A stretch of DNA of 23,475 bases from contig CAKQKQ010000021.1 of assembly GCA_934249265.1 (NCBI GenBank), forward strand, positions 1 to 23,475, written 5' to 3'. The position numbers and the translations under genes are program-made. This stretch comes from an uncultured Clostridia bacterium (lineage in GTDB: Bacteria > Bacillota > Clostridia > Christensenellales > Borkfalkiaceae). Below the pieces are notes generated by a model. It was not told where the DNA came from and searched no databases. It worked only from the letters and a program-made list of their open reading frames with translations. Of the stretch, positions 1-7,723 are shown piece by piece. Position 1 is the stretch's first letter. Each line of letters starts with the position of its first letter.

Positions 1-1180
1 ACTCCATGCTCATCGAGTGAGTTTCGGCTGTTTCCATGCCGCCGAGGTCGAGTTCGGTCGTGAAATCGTCAGCACCTAAATAGTAAGCGAAAGCGTGTCC
101 CGCCTCGTGCGTGATTACGTCTACGTCGGCTGTCGTGCCGTTGAAGTTTGCAAAGATAAACGGCTGTTTGTAAAGGGGGAACGAAGTCATATAACCGCCC
201 GTCCATTTACCCTTTCTGGGAAGAACGTCAAAAGCGTCCGACTCGAACATCATATCGATAAATCCTGCCGTTTCTTTGCTCATTTCGCGGTACATTTCTT
301 TGCCGCTTTCAAGTATGCCTTGCGCGTCGGAAATCGGCTTGGGGTCTTCCTTGAAATATGTGTCGTTGTCGTAAAGTTTCATTTCTTTAATGCCGAGTTT
401 GTCCGCAATTTTTTTCTTTAATCTGCTGACGACGGGTACGATATCGTTTAACACGTTTTCACGGAAAATTTTGACCGTTTCTTGGTCGTAACAAGTACGA
501 GCCATTCTGTTATAACCCAATTCTATAAAGTTTTTATAGCCGAGTTTTTGCGCCATTTTTGTACGCACTTTGACCATTTCATCGAATACGGTATCTATAA
601 AGTCGGCATTTTTCTCCAAAGTTGCGCCGAGAGCGTTGTATGCTTCTTCTCTCGTTTTTCTGTCGCTGTCTTGCATGTATTTTCTAAGTTCGCCAAGCGT
701 AACTTCTCTGCCCCTAAATAAATAAAGTTGCTCTGAAACAAACTTTGAATACTTTGTGGTAAGGCGCATTTCCTCTTGCATTTCTTCAAGAATTTTTTTG
801 TCGGCGCACTTTAAAGAAAGTTCGTACATGGTGATGACAAGCGGGTTGATTTGCTTTTTTACCTCGTCTAAATACTTGCTGTTTAAAAACGCCTTTTCAT
901 ACTCGGTGAAGTAAATTTGCAGTTCGGGAAGTACGTTGTCGTAATACTCTACTTCGCCGTTGTAATACTCGTCCAAAGTGTTGAGGTTGAATCTCGTGTG
1001 GGCGAGGTTGCTCATCGTGCTTATCTCGTCGGAAAGAAAGCAATATTCCTTTCTCGCCTCGACGACGTCGGCAGCCGAAGACGCATTGATTATTTTGTCC
1101 GTAATCTTTTTGATTTTATCAATCGCCTCATCCCTGTCTATCCTTTTATATTGCATGTCCTTAATTTTTACGTAGGTCAT
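1..1180 (-). CDS. M3 family oligoendopeptidase (PepF-like), 3' end outside window
   Basis: Cytosolic zinc metallopeptidase expected to cut oligopeptides of intermediate length. About 393 N-terminal residues are visible; the gene continues past base 1, and full-length members usually have about 560-600 residues. The zinc motif HEAGH is at residues 358-362 (bases 95-109), followed by GGMETAETHSMSME, in which E386 sits 24 residues after H362 and is the likely third zinc ligand. The helical N-terminal half matches the M3B layout. The ATG at 1178-1180 is preceded by a strong GAAAGGAG site, which fixes the start. It is the most promoter-distal of four peptidase genes in the same direction. A TATAAA at 1199-1204 could be its -10 box, but the -35 is poor. 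Family assignment is firm; the exact M3 subfamily is not. Confidence 0.93.
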   Translation of the reverse strand, partial: MTYVKIKDMQYKRIDRDEAIDKIKKITDKIINASSAADVVEARKEYCFLSDEISTMSNLAHTRFNLNTLDEYYNGEVEYYDNVLPELQIYFTEYEKAFLNSKYLDEVKKQINPLVITMYELSLKCADKKILEEMQEEMRLTTKYSKFVSEQLYLFRGREVTLGELRKYMQDSDRKTREEAYNALGATLEKNADFIDTVFDEMVKVRTKMAQKLGYKNFIELGYNRMARTCYDQETVKIFRENVLNDIVPVVSRLKKKIADKLGIKEMKLYDNDTYFKEDPKPISDAQGILESGKEMYREMSKETAGFIDMMFESDAFDVLPRKGKWTGGYMTSFPLYKQPFIFANFNGTTADVDVITHEAGHAFAYYLGADDFTTELDLGGMETAETHSMSME

Positions 1181-1255
1181 TTTTTTGCTCCTTTCAATTT
1201 TATAGTTTGTTTCGATTTTTCGCTTAATAAACAAAACCCATCTTTTTTATTTTTT

Positions 1256-1293
1256 AGCCTTGTTATATTTTCAGCCTTGTTATATTTTCAGCC
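1256..1293. repeat. 17-bp tandem repeat, 2.2 copies
   Basis: The unit agccttgttatattttc occurs at 1256-1272 and again at 1273-1289, followed by agcc. It lies in the 245-bp AT-rich gap between the M3 peptidase gene and pepT. No gene or clear terminator is visible in this gap. The repeat could simply be slippage. Confidence 0.7.
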
Positions 1294-1425
1294 GCGCTTA
1301 CTAAATTTTTATATTTTTTCTACTTTATTTATTTAATCTTTTACTTTTTCTGCCGTGCTTATTTTGTTAAATTCAAGGCGTGTTTAAAGCCAAGTCTTAT
1401 TCACTTTAAAAAACAGTTTAATTTT

Positions 1426-2646
1426 TCAGTTTTTTGAATAAATGTCAACCAAATTCAAAATAACTTGCACCATTTTTTCCATACTTTCGATGGGCACGTA
1501 TTCTCTTCTGCCGTGGAAATTGTGTCCGCCCGTAGACAAATTAGGGCAAGGTAAACCCATAAACGACAGTCTCGCGCCGTCTGTTCCGCCGCGAATAGGC
1601 ACTATGTTTTCTTTTACCCCCGCGGCGTTCATCGCCTTTACCGCATTGTCGATTAAAAACATATTTTTCTCTATTATTTCGCTCATGTTATAATAACTGT
1701 CTTTAATTATCGTTTCAAAAACGCCCGCGCCGTACTTTTCGTTCAATTTTTCGGCTGCTTGCGCAAAATGTTTCTTCTTTTGCTCGAATTTCTGCATGTC
1801 GTGGTCTCTTATAATATATTTTGCCGTGAGATTTTCGACGTCGCCGCTAATATCGTTGACCATATAAAAGCCCTCGTAATTTTCGGTATTGACGGGGCGT
1901 TGACTTTCGGGAAGTTGAGCGTGGAACTCGCAAAACATATCTATTGCGTTTTTCATTATTCCCTTTGCGCTGCCGGGGTGAATAGACGTGCCGTGAATTT
2001 TTAAAGTAGCCGCCGCGGCGTTGAAGTTTTCGTACTCGATTTCTCCCAATTTGCCGCCGTCGATAGTATAACCGAAATCAGCGTCAAACAATTTCACGTC
2101 GAAAAAGTCCACGCCTCTGCCCACTTCCTCGTCGGGGGTAAACGCAACGCGCAAATCGCCGTGCTTTATTTCGGGATGATTTACAAGGTATTCTACCGCT
2201 TGCATAATTTCGGCAACGCCCGCTTTGTCGTCCGCACCGAGAAGGGTCGTTCCGTCGGTGACGATTAATCTGTTACCGACATAATCGTTTAAGTCGGGGT
2301 TTTCGTCAAGAGTCAAGCGCATGCCCGTCTCTTCATTTAAAATTACGTCGCCGCCTTTATATAAAACCGTTTTGGCTTTTATGTTTGCTCCGCTAACCGC
2401 GGGCGAAGTATCGACGTGCGAAATGAAGCACAATTTTTTACCTTTGTACCCGTCGATATTGGACGGAAGTTTTGCGTAAACGTATTTGTTTTCGTCTTGA
2501 ATTACCTCGAGCCCCAAAGCCGTCAATTCGTCTTTCAATTCCTTTAAAAGCACTTCTTGTTTTTGCGTGCTAGGAAATCTCTCTTGGTCGTCCATACTTT
2601 GAGTATCATATGACACATATTTTAAAAATCTCTCTTCTACCGTCAT
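1426..2646 (-). CDS. pepT: Peptidase T (tripeptide aminopeptidase, M20B)
   Basis: Removes the N-terminal residue from tripeptides in the cytosol using two zinc ions. The 406-residue length fits the family (E. coli PepT is about 408). Visible motifs: SHVDTSP with metal ligand H77 and catalytic-site D79; GADDKAG with D139/D140; PDEEVGRG with E173 (general base) and E174; TIDGG with D196; and GGHNFHGRREYVP with H378. The dimerisation insert, including SIHPGSAKG, lies at about 207-320. The start ATG is preceded by AGGAG. A palindromic operator-like element sits 24-47 bp upstream of the start (2670-2693), so this gene is probably regulated on its own rather than only by read-through from the M29 gene 264 bp upstream. 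Confidence 0.96.
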   Translation of the reverse strand: MTVEERFLKYVSYDTQSMDDQERFPSTQKQEVLLKELKDELTALGLEVIQDENKYVYAKLPSNIDGYKGKKLCFISHVDTSPAVSGANIKAKTVLYKGGDVILNEETGMRLTLDENPDLNDYVGNRLIVTDGTTLLGADDKAGVAEIMQAVEYLVNHPEIKHGDLRVAFTPDEEVGRGVDFFDVKLFDADFGYTIDGGKLGEIEYENFNAAAATLKIHGTSIHPGSAKGIMKNAIDMFCEFHAQLPESQRPVNTENYEGFYMVNDISGDVENLTAKYIIRDHDMQKFEQKKKHFAQAAEKLNEKYGAGVFETIIKDSYYNMSEIIEKNMFLIDNAVKAMNAAGVKENIVPIRGGTDGARLSFMGLPCPNLSTGGHNFHGRREYVPIESMEKMVQVILNLVDIYSKN

Positions 2647-2669
2647 TTTTTATCTCCTATTTTGTCAAT

Positions 2670-2693
2670 TTTACGCAATACGTATTATGTAAA
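2670..2693. promoter_or_regulatory. Palindromic operator-like element, copy 1 (pepT)
   Basis: Arms TTTAC (2670-2674) and GTAAA (2689-2693) flank the self-complementary core AATACGTATT (2677-2686), with 2 bp between each arm and the core. The same architecture occurs at 11693-11716 and 12500-12523. It lies between a possible pepT promoter and the pepT Shine-Dalgarno site. That it binds a dimeric regulator is inference. Confidence 0.6.
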
Positions 2694-2814
2694 CGCGGAA
2701 ATTTATACGTTTGTATTAGTTTTATTCGTTCGCTTTGTATCCGCTTTATAATCGTATAATCGGCTAACGCACAACCGCCGACAAATCTTTATTTTTACTA
2801 TATTAATAGGTCGC

Positions 2815-2870
2815 TATTTTACAAAAGCACCAAAATATTAATCGGGTTTTATTTTACAAAAGCACCAAAA
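2815..2870. repeat. 21-bp direct repeat, two copies 35 bp apart
   Basis: An identical 21-bp sequence beginning tattttacaaaagcacc occurs at 2815-2835 and 2850-2870. It lies immediately downstream of the M29 aminopeptidase stop codon (that gene reads leftward), so it would be in that transcript's 3' untranslated region. The rest of the 2647-2910 gap is AT-rich and has no visible gene. Confidence 0.75.
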
Positions 2871-2910
2871 CTACCCCGTTAATCAATATTAATCAATTAA
2901 ATCGCTCTTA

Positions 2911-4140
2911 TTAAATCACCCAATCGCCGTCTGCAAAAATTTGCATTTTAGTGCCGTCTTCACATTCTGCTTCGATGCTTAAATCGTCAGTGCCGACCAT
3001 GAAATCGACGTGCTCTAACGAGGTATTTAAGCCATGATTATGCAAAGTTTCTTCGTCCATATTTTCGCCGCCTTTCAAGCAACCGACGTACGAATCGCCG
3101 ATCGCAAAATGGCAACTTGCGTTTTCGTCGAACAACGTTTCGTAGAACAAAACGCCAAGTTTGTGAATGGGCGAATTTTTACCTATCAAGGCAATTTCTC
3201 CGAGGTAATGCGAGCCTTCGTCCGTGTCGATTATACCCTTCAAAACGTCGTAACCTTTCTCTGCGGAGTAGTCAACGATTTTGCCGTTTTTAAAGGTAAT
3301 GGAAAAGTTTTCTATAATCGCGCCGTTTCTGCAAAGCGGCATTGCGCTGACGAGTTTACCCTCGGCAGTGAGTCTGTCGGGGCTGGAAAAAACTTCTTCG
3401 GTGGGCATGTTGGCGGTGAAATACACTCCGTCATTTAAGCCCTTTTCCGCGCCTCCGCAGAAAATGTAACCTTTGGGCATGCCGATTTTAAAATCAGTGC
3501 CGAGCGAGTTTTTATATCTGAAATATTTGATGTTCGCGTTGTTTAAAATATCGCACCTTTTCGTGAGTTTTTCTTGGTGTTCTTCCCATGCTTTAAGCGA
3601 GTCTTCGGTATCGAGACGCATCGTCTTTAAAATGTATTCCCACTGCTTTTCATAAGCCTTGTCTTTGGGAAGGTCGGGGAACATTTTTTCAGCCCACTCC
3701 GTTTGCGGATAAGCAACGAGACACCAACGCACTCTGTTTGAAGAAGTAGCCTCGCGCATGGGTCTTAAAGCCTTGTTCATGGCGCGGCGAGCCCTTGCTA
3801 TTTTTTGCGAATCGAGTCCCGCAAAGCCGGCGGGGTCTTCGGATAAAATGCCGAGATAAACACCCTTTTGCTCGACGATGCAGTTTCTCGCTTTGGCTAC
3901 GTAATCGGGGACGTCTTCCAAATCCTCCACACTTTCGTATTCGTATTTAAGCGCGGAAATTTTGCCGTCCGACCAATGGTTGATTACTTTTTTCGCGCCC
4001 TTTTGATAAGCGACCTTCGCCACTTCTTCGACAAGCGGCGCGGCGTTTACGGGTGAATTTATGTGTAAAATTTCGCCTTTTTGCAAATTTAAACCGTGAT
4101 TTATAATTAATTCGGCATATTCGTTGAGATAATTTTTCAT
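2911..4140 (-). CDS. Aminopeptidase, M29 family (AmpS/PepS type)
   Basis: Cytosolic metallo-aminopeptidase with broad specificity for N-terminal residues. It has 409 residues, the normal size. The opening (NEYAELIINHGLNLQKGE) and the N-terminal alpha/beta domain are typical. Metal-binding positions in the C-terminal half are all present: E249 in PTEEVFSSPD, E315 in LGEIALIG, H344 in ASCHFAIGDSY, and H377 and D379 in LEHVDFMVG. This spacing matches that known for the Thermus M29 enzyme shifted by one residue. Y351 follows the third ligand and is the usual conserved tyrosine region. ATG is preceded by AGGAGG. The gap to the M18 gene upstream is 47 bp with no convincing promoter, so the two are probably co-transcribed. 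Confidence 0.95.
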   Translation of the reverse strand: MKNYLNEYAELIINHGLNLQKGEILHINSPVNAAPLVEEVAKVAYQKGAKKVINHWSDGKISALKYEYESVEDLEDVPDYVAKARNCIVEQKGVYLGILSEDPAGFAGLDSQKIARARRAMNKALRPMREATSSNRVRWCLVAYPQTEWAEKMFPDLPKDKAYEKQWEYILKTMRLDTEDSLKAWEEHQEKLTKRCDILNNANIKYFRYKNSLGTDFKIGMPKGYIFCGGAEKGLNDGVYFTANMPTEEVFSSPDRLTAEGKLVSAMPLCRNGAIIENFSITFKNGKIVDYSAEKGYDVLKGIIDTDEGSHYLGEIALIGKNSPIHKLGVLFYETLFDENASCHFAIGDSYVGCLKGGENMDEETLHNHGLNTSLEHVDFMVGTDDLSIEAECEDGTKMQIFADGDWVI

Positions 4141-4187
4141 TGTCAGTATTGCCTCCTAAACGTTATTTTATATCGTAATTGTGTTAT

Positions 4188-5480
4188 TTACTTCGTTTCG
4201 ACGGTGATTTCGTCGTAAGCGGTTTGGTTGATTTTCGAGTTTAAAAACGCAGTCAACGTCTCGACGAGGTTGTCATAATCGCTTGTCGCGATAGTTTCCA
4301 CTTGCGAATGCATGGAAAGTTGAGCGATACCCACGTCTACCGAACGCAAAGACAAATGTCTTGAACTGATCGCCCCGAGAGTGCTTCCGCACGGCATGTC
4401 CGAACGCATAAAGAAGTCTTGATAACTTATTTTTCCGTTTTGCAAAATCTTTTTAATCACTGATGACGATACCGCGTCGGTAGTGTAATTTTGATTTGCG
4501 TGATGCTTTATAACCACGCCTTTACCGAGATAAATTTTGCCGGCTTGGCAAGAAAGTTCGGCATGGTTGGGGTGAGTTGCGTGCGCCCCGTCGCAAGAAA
4601 GCATAAACGATCTAAACACAGCCGCCGAAAATTCGTCGTCCGATTTTTTAAGCGACCTGTTTACTCTTTTAAGCGTTTCGTATAAAAAGTCGCCCGCCGC
4701 GCCTTGTTTCGTGCCCGAACCGACCTCTTCGTTGTCGTATAAGCACGCAACAGATATTCCGTCGCCGTCGGCTTTCTCTAAAGCCTCAATAGAAGATATA
4801 ACGCTCGCCAAATTATCAATTCTTGGCGCAGAGAAAAACTCGTCGTTTACACCGCTGAAAAACCCTTCTTGCGCGCACGTAACAAACAAGTCGTAATCGT
4901 AAATTCTGTCATTTTTACAAAGTACGTCTTTTGTAATGTCGTCAATATAGGTCTTGTCTACACCCAAGCCGCAAAGCGGTTGCATATCGGTTTGAGCGTT
5001 GGGCGCGAATGACGAATTTACTTGTCTTTGAAGGTGAACGGCAACCGAAGGAAGCACCACGTTCGTCTTTGAAACAACGGGCACTGAAACGATTTTTCCG
5101 TCTCTTTCGACAACGACTCTGCCCGCCACTTTAAGCGGTCTGTCAAAGAAACTATACAGAATAGGTCCGCCGTAAACTTCGGTCTCGAGTTTTCTACAGT
5201 CGAGGTTTACGTTTTCGCCGTCGAACTTGATTTTAAGCGCGGGCGAATCGGTGTGAGATGCGATTATTTTGTAATAATAATTGTCGATATTTCCCACTTT
5301 AAAAGCGATCAAACTGCTGCCGTCTCTCACGACGAAATATTTTTTGCCTTGTTCGATTTTAAACTCGTCGCCCTCGTTTAACATTATATACCCGTCGCCG
5401 AGAAGTCTGTTTTTAAGCGTTTGCACCGCTTGATATGCGGTTTGCGAATTGTCGATAAATTTTTTTAAACTGTCTATCAT
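4188..5480 (-). CDS. Aminopeptidase, M18 family (ApeB-like)
   Basis: Dinuclear zinc aminopeptidase, cytosolic, usually forming large tetrahedral assemblies. Starting at the ATG at 5478-5480, the protein has 430 residues, the normal family length, and this ATG has a GGAG site 6-7 bases upstream. An in-frame ATG at 5612 would add 44 residues of unusual composition with no good ribosome site. Expected metal and catalytic residues are present: H76 (ASHTDSP), D222 (RIDNLAS), E251/E252 (YDNEEVGSG), D297 (SCDGAHATHPNH) and H391 (LSMHSQVE). The signature DMPCGSTLGAISS is at 361-373. A clear promoter lies at 5684-5712, giving a leader of about 197 bases. It is first in the M18-M29 transcript. Confidence 0.95.
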   Translation of the reverse strand: MIDSLKKFIDNSQTAYQAVQTLKNRLLGDGYIMLNEGDEFKIEQGKKYFVVRDGSSLIAFKVGNIDNYYYKIIASHTDSPALKIKFDGENVNLDCRKLETEVYGGPILYSFFDRPLKVAGRVVVERDGKIVSVPVVSKTNVVLPSVAVHLQRQVNSSFAPNAQTDMQPLCGLGVDKTYIDDITKDVLCKNDRIYDYDLFVTCAQEGFFSGVNDEFFSAPRIDNLASVISSIEALEKADGDGISVACLYDNEEVGSGTKQGAAGDFLYETLKRVNRSLKKSDDEFSAAVFRSFMLSCDGAHATHPNHAELSCQAGKIYLGKGVVIKHHANQNYTTDAVSSSVIKKILQNGKISYQDFFMRSDMPCGSTLGAISSRHLSLRSVDVGIAQLSMHSQVETIATSDYDNLVETLTAFLNSKINQTAYDEITVETK

Positions 5481-5683
5481 ATTTTTCTCCGTTTGTGAAA
5501 CCATTGTTTTTAATAAATTTGAGTTAAATATAAAAAATTGAAAACTTGCTTGCAAAGGTTTAAAATTTCTTTTTTGCACACTAAAAAGCGCAAAAATTTT
5601 ATGTTTTTGCATAAGCCTACAAGGCGTTGAAAGATTTTGCCTTGAGGCAAAGATTTGCTATATATTTACTCTATGTTGTATAT
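5481..5683 (-). other. Long 5' leader of the M18 aminopeptidase gene
   Basis: From the predicted start point near 5677 to the ATG at 5480 there are about 197 untranslated bases. On the minus strand the 5' part holds two small hairpins: TTTGCC/GGCAAA closing a UCAA tetraloop (around 5636-5651) and GCCT/AGGC just after it. I recognise no known riboswitch or T-box motif, and no terminator hairpin within it. Confidence 0.4.
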
Positions 5684-5712
5684 ATAATAACATTATTGCC
5701 GCATTAAGTCAA
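5684..5712 (-). promoter_or_regulatory. Sigma-A-type promoter for the M18/M29 transcript
   Basis: On the minus strand, -35 TTGACT (5707-5712) is separated by exactly 17 bp from -10 TATTAT (5684-5689). Each box matches the consensus at 5 of 6 positions. It points toward the M18 gene. Confidence 0.75.
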
Positions 5713-6028
5713 TCGTAGCAAGGGTTTTACGCTTTAAAATTGCATTTAAAGTTGCTTTTGGCTAACTTTATTCTTTTTTAATCGGTTTTATCTTCTTGAA
5801 CGACGATTTTTTTGAAATGAAAACAGCAAAACGCTTTTTATTTTTACAAAAACTTGCAATGCGCTAAAAATTTTTGACTCATTGGTTTGTTTGTCTGGCA
5901 AACTGCAAAATATTCATGTTTTTCCTTTGTCTTTTGTTGCGCAGTCGTTGATTTGTTTCTCTGGCAAACCGTAATAGAGATTTTTCAAAGTCCGCTTTAA
6001 TTGTTTTGCCGAATTTAAAAATTTTACC
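5713..6028. other. AT-rich non-coding stretch with a short repeat
   Basis: No convincing gene on either strand. It contains an 18-bp near-identical direct repeat (tttgtttgtctggcaaac at 5886-5903 and the same with one change at 5952-5969, 66 bp apart). On the minus strand a 60-codon open frame spans 5879-6061 and translates the repeat as FARETNQ / FARQTNQ, but it lacks a good ribosome site and overlaps the terminator at 6029-6066, so I do not call it a gene. Confidence 0.5.
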
Positions 6029-6066
6029 AAATAAAAAACACCCTTGCGCCGACAAACGCAAAGGTG
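6029..6066 (-). terminator. Rho-independent terminator downstream of trmL
   Basis: Stem of 10 bp with one mismatch, cacccttgcg (6039-6048) against cgcaaaggtg (6057-6066), loop of 8 bases. On the minus strand the stem is followed by TTTTTTATT. It lies about 200 bp past the trmL stop. Confidence 0.7.
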
Positions 6067-6125
6067 AAATTTTAAATTTTTAAATTCAACGCTTTATTGC
6101 GCGTTAAATTGTTTTGCTATATTTT

Positions 6126-6212
6126 AATAAAAGTTTTGTTGCCAACAAACAATTTTTACCGCAAACAAAATTTGTCCCGTAAAAAACTTCCCGCTTGAAA
6201 TAAACTTTTATT
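6126..6212. repeat. 11-bp inverted repeat downstream of trmL
   Basis: aataaaagttt (6126-6136) is exactly complementary in reverse to aaacttttatt (6202-6212), 65 bp apart. Inside it is a near-perfect palindrome, TTTGTTG/CAACAAA with one central base, at about 6134-6148. This lies in the trmL 3' region before its terminator. Function unknown; AT-rich chance pairing is possible. Confidence 0.4.
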
Positions 6213-6263
6213 CCGCATACAACAAACCGAAAAACCAAATAGGAAATTTAACGACTTAATAAA

Positions 6264-6761
6264 TTAATCTTCTCTGCCCGTCAAATTTCCTATGGGGTTA
6301 AGTCCGAAATAATCGTTTTGCCTTAATGCCTCGTAAAGCGTAATCGCGACCGAATTTGAAAGATTCAACGAGCGCAAATTCCCCCACATGGGTATGCGCA
6401 AAGTCTTGTCGTAATACTGCTTTAAAAGCGGCTCGGGAAGACCGTGACTTTCTTTGCCGAACACGAGAAAATCTCCGTCTTTAAACTTGGCGTCGCTGTG
6501 TCTGATTTTGCCCTTGGTCGATAAAAAATAAAAATTATCACCGGTAAAATATTTCTCAAACACTTCTTGAAAACTGTCGTAATAATGCACGTCGAGATAC
6601 TGCCAATAATCGAGTCCCGCGCGCTTTAAATGCTTGTCGTTTATCTCAAAACCAAACGGTCTCACAAGGTGCAAACTGCTGCCCGTCGCCGCGCACGTCC
6701 TTGAAATGTTGCCCGTGTTTTGGGGTATCTCGGGCTCTACCAACACTATGTTAAACGCCAT
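6264..6761 (-). CDS. trmL: tRNA (cytidine(34)-2'-O)-methyltransferase TrmL (SPOUT family)
   Basis: Methylates the 2'-OH of wobble C34/cmnm5U34 in tRNA-Leu using S-adenosylmethionine. The 165-residue size is that of TrmL, the smallest SPOUT-class enzyme, with no extra RNA-binding domain. Motif 1 is NIVLVEPEIPQNTGNISRTC (residues 4-23) with the conserved N15, T16, G17, N18 and R21; motif 2 is LVFGKESHGLPE (99-110); motif 3 is RIPMWGNLRSLNLSNSVAI (122-140), which with motif 2 builds the trefoil-knot SAM site. ATG is preceded by AGAGGA. The gene has its own terminator and is 123 bp from its upstream neighbour. Confidence 0.96.
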   Translation of the reverse strand: MAFNIVLVEPEIPQNTGNISRTCAATGSSLHLVRPFGFEINDKHLKRAGLDYWQYLDVHYYDSFQEVFEKYFTGDNFYFLSTKGKIRHSDAKFKDGDFLVFGKESHGLPEPLLKQYYDKTLRIPMWGNLRSLNLSNSVAITLYEALRQNDYFGLNPIGNLTGRED

Positions 6762-6884
6762 AAATTTTTCCTCTTTCGTTTGTTTGTTTTTTTTATTTTC
6801 GCTTTATTTTTTGCGGCTAACCTCACCGTTTTGACGGCAGATTTTACCGCGTTTTACCTTTATGTTTTTATTCAAAAAGGCTTG

Positions 6885-7541
6885 TTATTTTTCTTCGTTC
6901 TTCTTAAATCCACGCCTCTTTAAATACACTTCGGAAAAGCGTTTTTTAGTATCGACGTCGATAATTTCGCTTTGACTTTGACTGTCGATAATCACATTTC
7001 CATCTCCGTCAACGGCGGCAATTTTACTACCTATACTTATAAGCGGAACGCCGTATAAATAGGCTTGCGAACGCAAAACCGACAAAAAAATGCCATGTTT
7101 ACACGAACCGTTTATTATAAAGATGACATCAACGTCGCAATCGGTCAACGACCTAACGCTTTCGGGAAAAAGCATATCGTCGCCTATAAGCACGCCGATT
7201 TTGCAGCCCGTAATATTGTAAACCTTAAAACCACTGCCGAGCGAATAAACGGTATTATGTACGCTGACGCTCATGTCGCTTATGCCTAAAATTTTACCCT
7301 TATCCGCCACAACTGCGGAAAGTCTTGTAAGTCCGTAATTTTCGGTTACGTACCCGCCGATAACGACGCTCTTTTTATCTCGCGATAATCTGCCTATCGC
7401 AAGCAATTTTTCCGAGTCGCCTTTAAGTTCTTTTCTAAAGTCGATCGTCTCGCCGTTAAATCCGCAAAAAATTACGTCTACGTTCGACGTGTCGTCGTTC
7501 AATTTGTCTGCGCTTACTCCCCTTTTCAATGCAATTCTCAT
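6885..7541 (-). CDS. Nitrilase-superfamily protein without catalytic residues
   Basis: The fold is recognisable as carbon-nitrogen hydrolase: MRIAL at the N-terminus, VVIGGY (59-64), GKILG (82-86), the strand KIGVLIGDDMLFPESVR (114-130), RSQAYLYGVPLISIG (157-171) and VDGDGNVI (177-184). In active members the nucleophilic Cys lies in a G-x-x-I-C-x-D-x-x-F-P-E motif; here that position is G120. The region where the catalytic Lys should be reads SDMSVSVHN, and the Glu region FPE reads CGFNG. So all three members of the Glu-Lys-Cys triad appear lost, and the protein (218 residues versus about 260-290) is short. The frame is intact, so a binding or structural role, or relaxed selection, is possible. 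I prefer the ATG at 7539-7541, which starts at the family's N-terminal strand; a TATACT at 7559-7564 lies just before it. A TTG at 7577 would add 12 residues. Confidence 0.75.
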   Translation of the reverse strand: MRIALKRGVSADKLNDDTSNVDVIFCGFNGETIDFRKELKGDSEKLLAIGRLSRDKKSVVIGGYVTENYGLTRLSAVVADKGKILGISDMSVSVHNTVYSLGSGFKVYNITGCKIGVLIGDDMLFPESVRSLTDCDVDVIFIINGSCKHGIFLSVLRSQAYLYGVPLISIGSKIAAVDGDGNVIIDSQSQSEIIDVDTKKRFSEVYLKRRGFKKNEEK

Positions 7542-7632
7542 ACCGCACAAAGCCCTAAAGTATAAGTATGTATTCAAGGTCGAAAAAGTGCAAAATTAAA
7601 ACGCGCTTTCAATTTTTTCGTACTTAAAATTA

Positions 7633-7646
7633 ACTAAATATTTAGT
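7633..7646. repeat. 14-bp perfect palindrome upstream of the nitrilase-like gene
   Basis: actaaatatttagt is its own reverse complement. It lies in the gap between dusB and the nitrilase-like gene, about 90 bp before the latter's start. It may be an operator, but AT-only palindromes arise often by chance. Confidence 0.3.
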
Positions 7647-7723
7647 AAGATTAATATTGAATAAAAAGTAAAATTTTTGCGATTTATTAAAATAATTTAT
7701 AATCCGCAATTTATTAATTCAAA

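Noticed and set aside
5481..5612. N-terminal extension of the M18 protein from an ATG at 5612
   Set aside because: No ribosome site, atypical residues, and the ATG at 5480 has GGAG and gives the normal family length.
5879..6061. 60-codon gene with FARETNQ/FARQTNQ repeat
   Set aside because: It overlaps the trmL terminator, lacks a ribosome site and resembles no family I know.
7542..7577. TTG start for the nitrilase-like protein
   Set aside because: The family N-terminal strand begins at the ATG at 7541, and no ribosome site precedes the TTG.
7670..7715. Terminator after dusB
   Set aside because: A weak bulged stem (ttgcg/cgcaa) with a long loop is present, but the following T-run is displaced and chance pairing is likely in AT-rich DNA.
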